Notes under the pieces: generated by a model
Seen by the model: only the letters and a program-made list of their open reading frames with translations
Database searches by the model: none
What the model was told of the DNA's origin: nothing
NCBI GenBank assembly: GCA_910575105.1
Contig: CAJTDK010000013.1
Span: forward strand, 62,001-126,000
DNA from: Lachnospiraceae bacterium
GTDB taxonomy: Bacteria; Bacillota; Clostridia; Lachnospirales; Lachnospiraceae
Length of the DNA stretch: 64,000 nt
Direction of reading: 5' to 3'
Part shown: in pieces, positions 10,701 through 17,873 of the stretch
Layout: every line of letters starts with the position of its first letter
Position numbering within the stretch: position 1 is the stretch's first letter
Translations under genes and position numbers: made by a program

Positions 10701-10826
10701 CAGCAGCGTATAAGACTTGCTATTTATAAAAAATTATTGCTTCATAGGTATACCGAAGACCGAGCCACCGAGGAAACTAACAACGTCTTCGATATAGCAC
10801 AAAAGCAGGAAGAATACGATGCGTAA
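7716..10826 (+). CDS. hsdR: Type I restriction endonuclease, motor and nuclease subunit
   Basis: 1036 aa, overlapping hsdS by 13 bases. The N-terminal nuclease shows a PD-(D/E)XK pattern (RPDVV with D136, then FELKSS with E150 and K152). The superfamily 2 motor has Walker A TQGSGKS near residue 292, DECH at 403-406 and FTGTP near 428. The distal part (GFDAPSATYLY, QAICRVNRP) is the second RecA-like domain. With hsdM and hsdS it forms the complete restriction complex that translocates and cuts unmodified DNA. All catalytic motifs are present. Confidence 0.94.
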   Translation: MATVDAEKKLQNRVLHWLVDDLGYTYLGNLEDIDNTPVKEELLEVNLKKRGYSDDQIKTAVSELVGKVNNQSDTLYQINRSVYSLLRYGRQGVKDASGHRQTVHYIDWEDIDKNDFLVAEEVSVLRFDKVTRKRPDVVLYINGIAFGIFELKSSYVSAGKGIRQLLQNQKKENILGFFSTSQLLFAGNEAQGLFYGTTETKEKYFYQWKEDQKATDDLSTEIKLLQVTETNHLRDGVVSLCQKKRFLSLIHDFVIYDAGIKKVARHNQYFANIAARKRIQDGEGGIIWNTQGSGKSLIMVWLTKWIIENITDSRVVIITDRDELDDQIESLFIDVDEKVRRAKSCADLRSILDKNEDSIICSLIHKYGHNAGSQSDIDQYRKELLKDLPKDFKAKGNIIAFIDECHRTNSGKLHEAVKVLMPDAILIGFTGTPLLKTDKKSSIETFGTYIHTYKFDEGVADGVVLDLRYEARDVDQDLSSQDKVDLWFEQKTKGLTERAKLQLKQSWTSINKLYSSKQRLEKIASDIVFDMSLKPRLKDDRGTAMLVAGSIYEACKYWEIFMSMGFTKCAIVTSYEPTTQSVRTATTDLSQESEEEYKKKIYEQMLGGKKLVEFEKKVKEQFKDAPAQMKLLIVVDKLLTGFDAPSATYLYIDKSMRDHDLFQAICRVNRPDGEDKDYGYIVDYMDLFRNVQLAVADYTSEAFDSFDKDDVEGLIKNRHDEAKSELEGTLTSLEALIENVPAPQADTDFIEYFCGEDSEDEEKTARRDTLYALTASLSRSFANCCDRLVADYGYTEDDLNHLRGEISGYNKIKEMIKLASCDYIDLKPYEVDMRYILDTYIRAEDTRVISELGNMSIVELLLRGKTTTPVDLVKDLPGNNEAKAETIDNNLQHEIVKKMSSNSVYYGKLSEMLKKIIMQRKVEAMSYEEYLRQVVELAEAILHPETNGSYPDEIKDSAARRALYDYFEENVELTIDVDGAIRVSIQPDWKRNFQKQQRIRLAIYKKLLLHRYTEDRATEETNNVFDIAQKQEEYDA

Positions 10827-11583
10827 TGAAGAAATGACAATCGGCGGATTACCGATAGAGGTTATTAGAAAGAAAAATCTAAAAAATCTCTATGTTCGTG
10901 TTAATCCGCCGGAAGGAAATGTAACGGTAAGCACACCAACTGAACTATCGGATGAGGACATCAAATTGTTCGTCCTTAAGAAACTTCCGGAGATTACAAA
11001 GGTCAGGGACAGAATGCTCTCACAGGAAAGGCAGAGTAAGCGAGAATATGTATCAGGTGAATCCCACTATTTGTGGGGCAAGCCCTATCGCCTGCAGGTG
11101 GTGTATGAGGGAACGCAGCACAAGGTAGTAAAAACGCCAACCAAGATTATCATGACTGTACCGGTGGGAGCAGATATTGAAACAAGAGAACGGCTGCTCA
11201 CTGAATGGTACAGACAGGAATTAAAGCGTGTGCTTGAATCCGTGACAATCGGATGCGAAAAAAAGACAGGCGTCCATGCGGATGAGTTCCGCATAAAAAA
11301 CATGAGAACCAGATGGGGTACTTGTAATATCGAAAAACGCAGGATATGGATTAACCTCCAGCTTGTCAAAAAACCGATGGAATGCCTCGAATATGTGGTG
11401 ATTCACGAACTGGTGCATTTGCTGGAAAAGAACCATACACACAGATTTAATGCTTTGGTTGAGGAGTGTTTCCCTACATGGCGAGAAGCGAAGAAATTGC
11501 TGGTCACTATGCCGCTGGATTATATGAATAAAGGAGATACAGATACGGATGATGAACAAGCCGACATCGAGCGATATCTTTGA
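10819..11583 (+). CDS. YgjP-like (DUF45) zinc metallopeptidase of the restriction operon
   Basis: 254 aa, overlapping hsdR by 8 bases. The C-terminal half is the YgjP/WLM-type domain: TRWGTCN, then HELVH (H196, E197, H200) and a third ligand region (HTHRFNALVEECFP). The N-terminal ~130 residues are strand-rich and typical of the family. DUF45 proteins are often the next gene after hsdR in bacteria, but their role is not established; subunit proteolysis to relieve restriction has been a natural guess. Gene order and overlap show it is co-expressed with hsdMSR. Confidence 0.88.
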   Translation: MRNEEMTIGGLPIEVIRKKNLKNLYVRVNPPEGNVTVSTPTELSDEDIKLFVLKKLPEITKVRDRMLSQERQSKREYVSGESHYLWGKPYRLQVVYEGTQHKVVKTPTKIIMTVPVGADIETRERLLTEWYRQELKRVLESVTIGCEKKTGVHADEFRIKNMRTRWGTCNIEKRRIWINLQLVKKPMECLEYVVIHELVHLLEKNHTHRFNALVEECFPTWREAKKLLVTMPLDYMNKGDTDTDDEQADIERYL

Positions 11584-13144
11584 TATAAACAAGAAAACCG
11601 GGGCCTTGATTCTTGGAAAGAACCGCCTTGAGGACTATGCAACTAAATATCTGGCAAGGCATTGTAAAGAGGCTTTGGAAACGCCGATGCCGTTGCCTGT
11701 TGATGAAATACTGCAGAAGGCGAAACTGACCGTTCAAGAAGTATCTCTGTCGCGGAACTTGGATGTCTTCGGATGTTGCCTGCTTCTTGATGGAGAGGTT
11801 GAGGTTTATGATCGCGAACAAGGCACATTTGAAGCTGTATCCTTCACGGCCGGAACGATTCTGATTGATTCAGATTCCGAGGCAATGTATGGAGAGGGTG
11901 CTAAACGAAATACACTCATACATGAAGCTCTCCATTGGGAAAAGGATAAAACATTCTTTGAAATCCTGGCGGTGAAAAATGCTGCGGCATCAGAGAAACT
12001 TTATCCAATTATGTGTCGTCAATCCGAGACTTTCTATGAGCCTCCAGAAGGGAAAAAGACCAGGGAAAACGAGGTAAAGTGGCTGGAATGGCAGGCTCAC
12101 AGGTTAGCACCAAGAGTGCTGATGCCCTTCGAGATGTTTAAGAAAAAGGCTCTCGAACTAATCGAAAGTTATCAGAATCCGCAAAATGACATCCTTCCAT
12201 CCTGCGATACCCTGATTGAGGATTTGAGTACATTTTTTATTGTGTCACGGATATCAGTAAAGTATCGTCTGATTGAAGTCGGCCTGCTCGATCGAATATC
12301 TAATTTTAATGATTTTGATGCCGTTTTTTCTGAAATCAACAATAGTAAGGAACTGGTAGCCCTCACTCCTGTTGAAGCATATCAGTTAATGAATTTAGAT
12401 TCCTCTCTGCGGGAATGGGTTAGTGGTGGTCAGTTTGTGTTCGCCGATGGATATTTTGTACTTGCTGAGGAGAAATACATAACTGCCAAGGAAGACGGTC
12501 TGCATCTGACGGCCAGAGCAAAGAAGAACTTGGCACAGTGTGTTATCAACATTCATGAGCAAAAATATACTACCTATCAGAATATACAAAAGGACTTTTT
12601 AGGTTTTGCTGTTCTGCATAAGGTTGAAGGAATCGATCAGCGTATGCTGACCTTCCACCCGAAGTATCAGGCGAATTTTCAATACGAAGCGGATGATGTA
12701 TACTCTACATTTCGAGACCATATTCTCGCCTACGATACAAACGAGGAGATTGAACTGGTAAAACGACTGAGTGATCCGACAACTACACTCTGCCAATGCT
12801 TGTGGTTTTTAATGGAGAGGAGAAAGTGGACATATCCTGAAACCTTTTATGACAACACAGGTCTGCACAAGAATTATCACGGCAAAATAAAGAACGATAA
12901 GTACAACAATATGGGTACGGATGTTTTGATGGCTATATGTGTCGGTTTGAAACTGAGCCTCCGTATCGTAGAGATGATATTTGCGAAGTCCAATAACAAG
13001 TTGAATTATTATAAAGATCCAGACAAGACTTATATCCGTATTCTCGAATTTATGCCTGGAATTTCTCTGCAAGATTTCAATGGGATTTTGCAACAGACAG
13101 GCATCAAAGAACTTGGAAGTACGATAAAAGATGATTCCAATTAA
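11549..13144 (+). CDS. ImmA/IrrE-family metallopeptidase with long C-terminal region
   Basis: 531 aa (ATG 11549, or the adjacent ATG 11552), overlapping the YgjP-like gene by 35 bases, with AAGGAG upstream. Residues ~95-150 hold the IrrE-type zinc site HEALH (H125, E126, H129). About 330 further residues follow, ending in a region that resembles an HTH/repressor-like domain (NNMGTDVLMAICVGLKLSL). ImmA cleaves phage-type repressors and IrrE proteases cleave DdrO-type repressors; a substrate here is unknown. No obvious separate partner repressor follows, so the C-terminal part may be the sensor or target. It is the last gene before a strong terminator. Confidence 0.8.
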   Translation: MMNKPTSSDIFDINKKTGALILGKNRLEDYATKYLARHCKEALETPMPLPVDEILQKAKLTVQEVSLSRNLDVFGCCLLLDGEVEVYDREQGTFEAVSFTAGTILIDSDSEAMYGEGAKRNTLIHEALHWEKDKTFFEILAVKNAAASEKLYPIMCRQSETFYEPPEGKKTRENEVKWLEWQAHRLAPRVLMPFEMFKKKALELIESYQNPQNDILPSCDTLIEDLSTFFIVSRISVKYRLIEVGLLDRISNFNDFDAVFSEINNSKELVALTPVEAYQLMNLDSSLREWVSGGQFVFADGYFVLAEEKYITAKEDGLHLTARAKKNLAQCVINIHEQKYTTYQNIQKDFLGFAVLHKVEGIDQRMLTFHPKYQANFQYEADDVYSTFRDHILAYDTNEEIELVKRLSDPTTTLCQCLWFLMERRKWTYPETFYDNTGLHKNYHGKIKNDKYNNMGTDVLMAICVGLKLSLRIVEMIFAKSNNKLNYYKDPDKTYIRILEFMPGISLQDFNGILQQTGIKELGSTIKDDSN

Positions 13145-13172
13145 ATTTTTGATAACTCACTGAGTTGGCCTT

Positions 13173-13197
13173 GGACCCCAAAAGGGGTCCTTTTTTT
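13173..13197 (+). terminator. Strong terminator of the restriction operon
   Basis: A perfect 7-bp stem GGACCCC (13173-13179)/GGGGTCC (13184-13190) with an AAAA loop, followed by seven T. It lies 28 bases past the ImmA-family stop and closes the operon. Confidence 0.92.
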
Positions 13198-13525
13198 ATG
13201 CTCTAAAACAGGAAAATACCAAGATTATAGCGTTCCATGACCAACTTGGTGAGTTGCTCTTTAAAAAGTGAAAAAGACGATAATCAAAAAGGATTAGCCA
13301 GAAGGTTTTCCATAATATTATCTCAATTGTCCGAGATGGCCATTAGGACGATGGGATGCATAGAGAGTTTAGGCAGCGGTAATAAAGACCGCTCCGGAAA
13401 CGAAGATGCACCCACCGTTAGATTTCTGCGCCCATTTTCGGATTTTCAGGAGTCAGTGGACATCTTCACCACAGGCTCTTTCTGCGTTCCATCGTTCGCG
13501 GTCGAGGACGGAAAGGAACGCAGAC
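13198..13525. other. Gene-poor stretch between restriction operon and prophage
   Basis: About 330 bases without a convincing gene; an ORF at 13237-13617 has no good start signal and overlaps the sigma-like gene in another frame. It holds a box CCGTTAGATTT at 13415-13425, one base different from the repeated phage leader box. It also holds a 9-bp inverted repeat just before the next start codon. Confidence 0.5.
13482..13523 (+). promoter_or_regulatory. Hairpin covering the ribosome binding site of the sigma-like gene
   Basis: CTGCGTTCC (13482-13490) pairs perfectly with GGAACGCAG (13515-13523). The downstream arm begins inside the AAAGGA ribosome binding site, and the stem ends two bases before ATG 13526. 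Folding would hide the start site, suggesting translational control. The function is inferred. Confidence 0.6.
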
Positions 13526-14053
13526 ATGAAATTGAAGATTCGTTACGAGAACGAGTACCAGACAATCACGCTGGACGCAGAAACAACGGGGGAACTGTGG
13601 GTATCCCTCTCGCTTGAGGGCGAGGGATTATCGCAGGAGGAGCGAGAAAAACTGATCCAGGAGGAATGGGAGAAGCAGTTCAATCGTCCTGATTATAACT
13701 GCTGGCACAAATTCTGGCGGCATCACGGAGAGTCCAAGGCGAAACCGGGCGATGAAGATGATGAGATTGATACCTCTGAGCCGCTGATGGATGAAGTGGC
13801 GGATGATTGTATTTTCAGAAAGGACGAGCTTGGTCAAGAAGAACGTGAAAGTTACGAGGCAGTCTGTCAGCTTGTCAGAGAAGCCTGTGGCAAGAAGGCT
13901 GACTGGGCAGAGATGTTCATTGCTATCCGCATCGAGGGTGTAAGCATTAACGATTATGCCCACCAGATTGGAGCCGATTCGAGCAACATCAGTCACAAGT
14001 TAGACCGTGCGGCAAAGAAAATCGAAAAATTTATGCAGAACCGTCAGATTTGA
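13526..14053 (+). CDS. Phage sigma-factor-like protein (region 4-type HTH)
   Basis: 175 aa. Start at 13526 (MKLKIRYENEY), behind AAAGGA. The first ~50 residues form a short strand-rich module, the middle is acidic, and the C-terminal ~60 residues (from YEAVCQLVREACG) resemble a sigma-70 region 4 helix-turn-helix: VSINDYAHQIGADSSNISHKL is the likely recognition unit. Similar small proteins sit in the early region of Clostridia phages and conjugative elements. It probably regulates transcription rather than acting as a full sigma factor, since no region 2 is visible. Its stop codon lies inside the first copy of the repeated leader box. Confidence 0.65.
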   Translation: MKLKIRYENEYQTITLDAETTGELWVSLSLEGEGLSQEEREKLIQEEWEKQFNRPDYNCWHKFWRHHGESKAKPGDEDDEIDTSEPLMDEVADDCIFRKDELGQEERESYEAVCQLVREACGKKADWAEMFIAIRIEGVSINDYAHQIGADSSNISHKLDRAAKKIEKFMQNRQI

Positions 14054-14095
14054 CTGTTTGCCGGGGCTACCTCTTAGAGGCACAGCCTCGGCAAA
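14041..14095 (+). promoter_or_regulatory. Repeated phage leader element, copy 1
   Basis: CCGTCAGATTT (14041-14051), 11 bases, GGGGCTACC (14063-14071), then TCTTAGAGG. A stem TTTGCCG (14057-14063)/CGGCAAA (14089-14095), with GGCT/AGCC inside it, closes the element. The ribosome binding site AAGGAGG of the DUF7768 gene follows at once. Copies 2 and 3 are at 31409 and 34655 with identical spacing. Confidence 0.7.
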
Positions 14096-14117
14096 TTTTT
14101 ATAAGGAGGCAGTTGAT

Positions 14118-14480
14118 ATGTCAAACAAACCGAAAAACCGGACATACAGACCGCTTGTCTATATCTGTAGCCCACTGTACGGCGATGTACCCGGCAATAC
14201 GGAGAGGGCAAGAAAGTTTTGTAGATTCACTCTGGAAAGAGGACAGATTCCGCTTGCTCCGCATCTCATGTTTCCCCAATTTGTAAATGATGACGATCCG
14301 ACCGAGCGTGAGCTTGCAATATATATGGACGTGATCCTTCTTGGGAAATGCGACGAGCTTTGGGTGTTTGGGGACCGTATTTCAGAAGGCATGGCTGTTG
14401 AGATAGAAATTGCAAAGAAGCGCAGACAGCCGATCCGTTATTTTAGCAGCAACTTGGAGGAGGTGTCCGAGCATGAGTGA
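14118..14480 (+). CDS. DUF7768/DUF4406-type phage protein (nucleoside deoxyribosyltransferase-like fold)
   Basis: 120 aa, start chosen behind AAGGAGGCAGTTGAT. VYICSPLYGDV near the N-terminus, the LAPHLMFPQF segment and DELWVFGDRISEGMAVEIE match small Rossmann-like proteins related to nucleoside 2-deoxyribosyltransferases (DUF4406/DUF7768), common in phage replication modules. A nucleotide-salvage or nucleotide-modifying role is inferred from the fold. It overlaps the next gene by 8 bases. Confidence 0.75.
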   Translation: MSNKPKNRTYRPLVYICSPLYGDVPGNTERARKFCRFTLERGQIPLAPHLMFPQFVNDDDPTERELAIYMDVILLGKCDELWVFGDRISEGMAVEIEIAKKRRQPIRYFSSNLEEVSEHE

Positions 14481-15096
14481 GATTAAAGCAATCCAAACGG
14501 AATATAAAGGATACCTCTTTCGATCCAGACTGGAAGCAAGATGGGCTGTGTTCTTTGATGCCTGTGGTGTGGACTGGGAGTATGAGCCTGAAGGTTACGA
14601 CTTGGGTAATGGACTTTACTATCTGCCGGATTTTTTGCTTCATGGTGTAACTGTAAATCATGGGTATTTTGAAAAGAACTGCGATATCTACGTTGAAGTT
14701 AAGGGACGGATGAACGATGTCGATGCGGAAAAGATAAACCGTTTCTATGCAGCTGGATATCTGGAGGATAACGGATGGGGTGTTTCGCAGACAGCGGTTT
14801 TGGTAGTTGGAAATATTCCCGCTGGCGATAGTATGGACGAGATATTAGATTGCCTGCAGACCGCAGCCTACCGTGACCATCATAACTGGCCAAACTTTTA
14901 TAACTTCGAGACGGTCGATGGCGATTATTTTGGGGCATATCCCGGTGTAGACAAACATGGTGTTTTCAATTTGTTCGGCGATGACTGCAACTATCTTTGG
15001 AGTATGAACGCGGCAGCAACGGAACATGCCTATCGCTTGGCAAGGCAGGCACGGTTTGAACATGGTGAGACTCCCAAGGTAAGGAGGTTCATATAA
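14473..15096 (+). CDS. Phage PD-(D/E)XK-type nuclease-like protein
   Basis: 207 aa, starting MSEIKAIQTEYKG behind GGAGGTG. The segment FRSRLEARWAVFFDACG followed by LPDFLL (D53) and VEVKG (E75, K77) fits a PD-(D/E)XK nuclease core with its leading helix. The C-terminal half is not recognised and contains several tryptophan and tyrosine residues. It sits between DUF7768 and VapE in an overlapping gene string, so it is likely a replication or recombination nuclease of the phage. The exact family is not identified. Confidence 0.65.
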   Translation: MSEIKAIQTEYKGYLFRSRLEARWAVFFDACGVDWEYEPEGYDLGNGLYYLPDFLLHGVTVNHGYFEKNCDIYVEVKGRMNDVDAEKINRFYAAGYLEDNGWGVSQTAVLVVGNIPAGDSMDEILDCLQTAAYRDHHNWPNFYNFETVDGDYFGAYPGVDKHGVFNLFGDDCNYLWSMNAAATEHAYRLARQARFEHGETPKVRRFI

Positions 15097-17444
15097 TGCG
15101 GGATTTAGCGATAGCCTATGGGAATAACCGTCAGGCAAAGAAATGGGTCAATAAGACCACGAAATATACAGATTTAAAAGAGCGTCTCAAAGTTACGACC
15201 CGCACAACAGAGTCGGCTGAAGAATACGCAAAAATGAGTAAAGCCCAGAGGGATGCTGCCAAAGACCACGGTGGTTTTGTCGGCGGCATCTTGGTCGGCG
15301 GCCGTAGAAAGATAGATACGGTTGAGTCCCGCTCTATGATTGCGCTGGACGGGGACCGCATTGATAAGGATTTCCTTGATGATTATGAAACCAATGCGCC
15401 GTATACATCTTTCCTTTATACAACGCACAGCCACACACCGGATAATCCAAGAGTTAGGCTTATCTTTCCGCTCACAAGGAATATCATGGCAGAGGAGTTT
15501 GTCGCGGTATCCCGATACTTGGCGCAGATGCTTGGTATCGACTATTTTGATGAATGCTCCTATCAGCCCAATCAGCTGATGTACTGGCCGTCCTCTTCGC
15601 AGAACGGCGTGTTCATGTATAAGGAAGTGGAGAAAGACTGGCTTGATCCGGACGATATCTTATCGGCGCACCCGGAGTGGACGGACCCAACAAGACTGCC
15701 AACATCCTCCCGTGAAAGCAAAGCCAACCAGGTCTCACAGCAGAAGGTGCAGGACCCACTTACAAAGGAGGGCGTGGTCGGTCTGTTCAACAGAGTATTC
15801 TTCCCTGTTTCAAAAGCCTTGGATACTTTTCTTTCGGATATCTACGAGCCAACTGACAACGAGAACCGCTATCACCTGATTGAGTCGAGCAGTATGGCAG
15901 GCGTGGAGATCAAGGATGACAAGTTCGTGTATTCCTACCACGCGAAAGACCCGGCGTACCTCAGACTCTGCAATGCCTTTGATATCGTCCGTATCCATAA
16001 ATTCAGCGACATGGATGACAAGACGTCCTTTCAGGCAATGTGCGATTTTGCCATGCAGGTGGATGATGTGAGACTCCTTGCGGCGAATGAGCGCCTTGCC
16101 GGAGCCGAGGCGGATTTTACTGCCATCGGGGATGATGACTGGAAGAAGCGCCTCAAGTTCCAGCCAAGGACGAGCCTTCTGGAAAACAGTGTCTATAACT
16201 TGAACCTCATCCTTGCCAATGATCCTGATTTCCAGAACTTTGCCTATAACGAGATGGCAAACCGCATCCAGGTGACGGGACCGCTGCCTTGGGAGCGGCC
16301 GGAGGGCAACGTTTTCTGGCGGGATGCGGATACGGCGCAGCTGAAGTCTGTGATCGATATTCGCTATCTGCCGTTCTCCAGCCGGAACCACGATGTGGCA
16401 TTTATCAAAACTGCCGATGACAGGCATTTCCATCCTGTTCGCGATTACCTTGACAGCCTTCCCGTGTGGGACGGCATTGAAAGGGTGGAGGACTTGTTTA
16501 TCCGGTATCTGAAGGCGGATGATACTGAATATGTCCGCACGGTTACACGGAAGACCTTTGCTGCTGCTGTAGCGCGTGTCTATGTTCCTGGCACGAAATT
16601 TGACTGCGTTCCCGTGCTGGACGGTGACCAAGGCATCGGAAAAAGCACCATCATAAAAGACCTGGTTACGCCGGATTATTACTCTGAAACATTGTCCCTT
16701 ACTGATATGGACGACAAATCCGGCGCAGAGAAGCTGCAGGGTTTCTGGGTAGTGGAGATTGGAGAGCTTGCCGGGATGAAGAAGGCAGATATTGAGAAGG
16801 TCAAGGCATTCCTGTCCACTTCCGATGACAAGTACCGCCCGTCTTACGGCAGGGTGGTGGAATCGCATCCGAGGCAGTGTATCATCATAGCTACAGTCAA
16901 CGGTGAGAGAGGGTATCTGCGTGACATCACGGGCAACCGCCGCTTTTGGATCATCAAGGTCTATCAGAAAAAGCAGAAAAAGACATGGGATTTCGATGAA
17001 CAGTTCCGTCAGCAGTTCTGGGCGGAGGCAAAGGAGATTTGGAAGTCCGGCGAAAAGCTGTATCTGGAGGGAGACATTCTCGAAGAAGCAGAAGAAGCGC
17101 AGCGCGGGGCTATGGAGACGGACGAGCGTATCGGCATGATTGAGGAATACTTAAATACCGATCTGCCAGACGACTGGGCGGAAATGGATCTTCTTGCCCG
17201 CAGGAACTTCCTCACGGGTACGGAGTTTGGCAGACCGGAGCATGATGGGAAGTCCATCCGTACCGATGTCAGCAATGCGGAGATATGGTGCGAGTGCTTC
17301 GGAAAGAGCCTGCAGGAGCTGAAGCCTTCCGATAGCTATGGGATTGCGGCGATGATGGCACAGATTCCCGGCTGGGAGCGGACTGCTGTGATCCGGCGTC
17401 AGCCCATATACGGCAGGCAGCGGCTTTACCAGAAAATCATGTAA
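15096..17444 (+). CDS. VapE-family phage primase/helicase
   Basis: 782 aa, overlapping the previous stop by one base, with AAGGAGG upstream. The N-terminal ~220 residues resemble a primase-polymerase-like domain (LDGDRIDKDF, YTTHSHTPDNPRVRLIFPL). The C-terminal ~400 residues are the virulence-associated E ATPase: Walker A GDQGIGKST near residue 511, then WVVEIGELAGMKKAD with the acidic Walker B and FLSTSDDKYRPSYG. VapE proteins start and drive replication in phages and phage satellites. All motifs look intact. Confidence 0.9.
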   Translation: MRDLAIAYGNNRQAKKWVNKTTKYTDLKERLKVTTRTTESAEEYAKMSKAQRDAAKDHGGFVGGILVGGRRKIDTVESRSMIALDGDRIDKDFLDDYETNAPYTSFLYTTHSHTPDNPRVRLIFPLTRNIMAEEFVAVSRYLAQMLGIDYFDECSYQPNQLMYWPSSSQNGVFMYKEVEKDWLDPDDILSAHPEWTDPTRLPTSSRESKANQVSQQKVQDPLTKEGVVGLFNRVFFPVSKALDTFLSDIYEPTDNENRYHLIESSSMAGVEIKDDKFVYSYHAKDPAYLRLCNAFDIVRIHKFSDMDDKTSFQAMCDFAMQVDDVRLLAANERLAGAEADFTAIGDDDWKKRLKFQPRTSLLENSVYNLNLILANDPDFQNFAYNEMANRIQVTGPLPWERPEGNVFWRDADTAQLKSVIDIRYLPFSSRNHDVAFIKTADDRHFHPVRDYLDSLPVWDGIERVEDLFIRYLKADDTEYVRTVTRKTFAAAVARVYVPGTKFDCVPVLDGDQGIGKSTIIKDLVTPDYYSETLSLTDMDDKSGAEKLQGFWVVEIGELAGMKKADIEKVKAFLSTSDDKYRPSYGRVVESHPRQCIIIATVNGERGYLRDITGNRRFWIIKVYQKKQKKTWDFDEQFRQQFWAEAKEIWKSGEKLYLEGDILEEAEEAQRGAMETDERIGMIEEYLNTDLPDDWAEMDLLARRNFLTGTEFGRPEHDGKSIRTDVSNAEIWCECFGKSLQELKPSDSYGIAAMMAQIPGWERTAVIRRQPIYGRQRLYQKIM

Positions 17445-17448
17445 GCGA

Positions 17449-17577
17449 GACACACACAACACAACTGTTTCCCTTATATTCAAAATGCTTTTTATAAGGG
17501 TCAGTAATGAAAACCTGTGAGTGCGCACCCGCGATAGTAAATATAAGGGAGCAGCTGTGATTTTGTGTTCCTGTGTC
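17449..17577. repeat. Large imperfect inverted repeat between vapE and VRR-NUC genes
   Basis: The left arm (17449-17480) read in reverse complement gives AATATAAGGGA-AACAG-TTGTG; the right arm (17539-17577) reads AATATAAGGGA-GCAG-CTGTG followed by further GT-rich matches. A third TATAAGGG lies between them at 17493-17500, together with the palindrome GTGCGCAC (17521-17528). The position just after the replication initiator gene would suit a replication origin or a transcription attenuator. Confidence 0.65.
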
Positions 17578-17591
17578 ATATGGAGGCAAAG

Positions 17592-17873
17592 ATGAACGAA
17601 AAACAGATTGAAAGAAAACTTGTGGAGGCAGTAAGGTGTGCAGGCGGTCTTGCGCCGAAGTTCGTAAGTCCCGGTTTTGATGGTGTGCCGGACCGCCTGA
17701 TTCTCCTTCCTTCCGGACACATGGCATTCGCAGAATTGAAGAGTCCCGGCAAAAGGATGCGTCCCCTGCAGGTCAGGAGGAAGAAGCAGTTGGAGCGTCT
17801 TGGCTTCCGGGTTTACTGCATAGATGGGACGGAACAGATTGGAGGTGTCATTGATGAGATACGATCCACATGA
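17592..17873 (+). CDS. VRR-NUC domain nuclease
   Basis: 93 aa; ATG 17592 follows GGAGGCAAAG. The whole protein is a VRR-NUC domain: GVPDRLILLP holds the catalytic Asp and FAELKSPG the Glu-x-Lys, then QVRRKKQLERLGF and a YCIDG strand. Small VRR-NUC nucleases of this kind lie between VapE and the SNF2 helicase in many Firmicutes phages and probably act as Holliday-junction or structure-specific nucleases. It overlaps the helicase gene by 20 bases. Confidence 0.9.
   Translation: MNEKQIERKLVEAVRCAGGLAPKFVSPGFDGVPDRLILLPSGHMAFAELKSPGKRMRPLQVRRKKQLERLGFRVYCIDGTEQIGGVIDEIRST

Noticed and set aside
13237-13617. 126-codon open frame before the sigma-like gene
   Set aside because: No ribosome binding site, overlaps the better-supported gene at 13526 in another frame, and covers the hairpin region.
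15810-16868. 352-codon minus-strand open frame
   Set aside because: Antisense shadow of vapE; composition reflects codon bias of the real gene.
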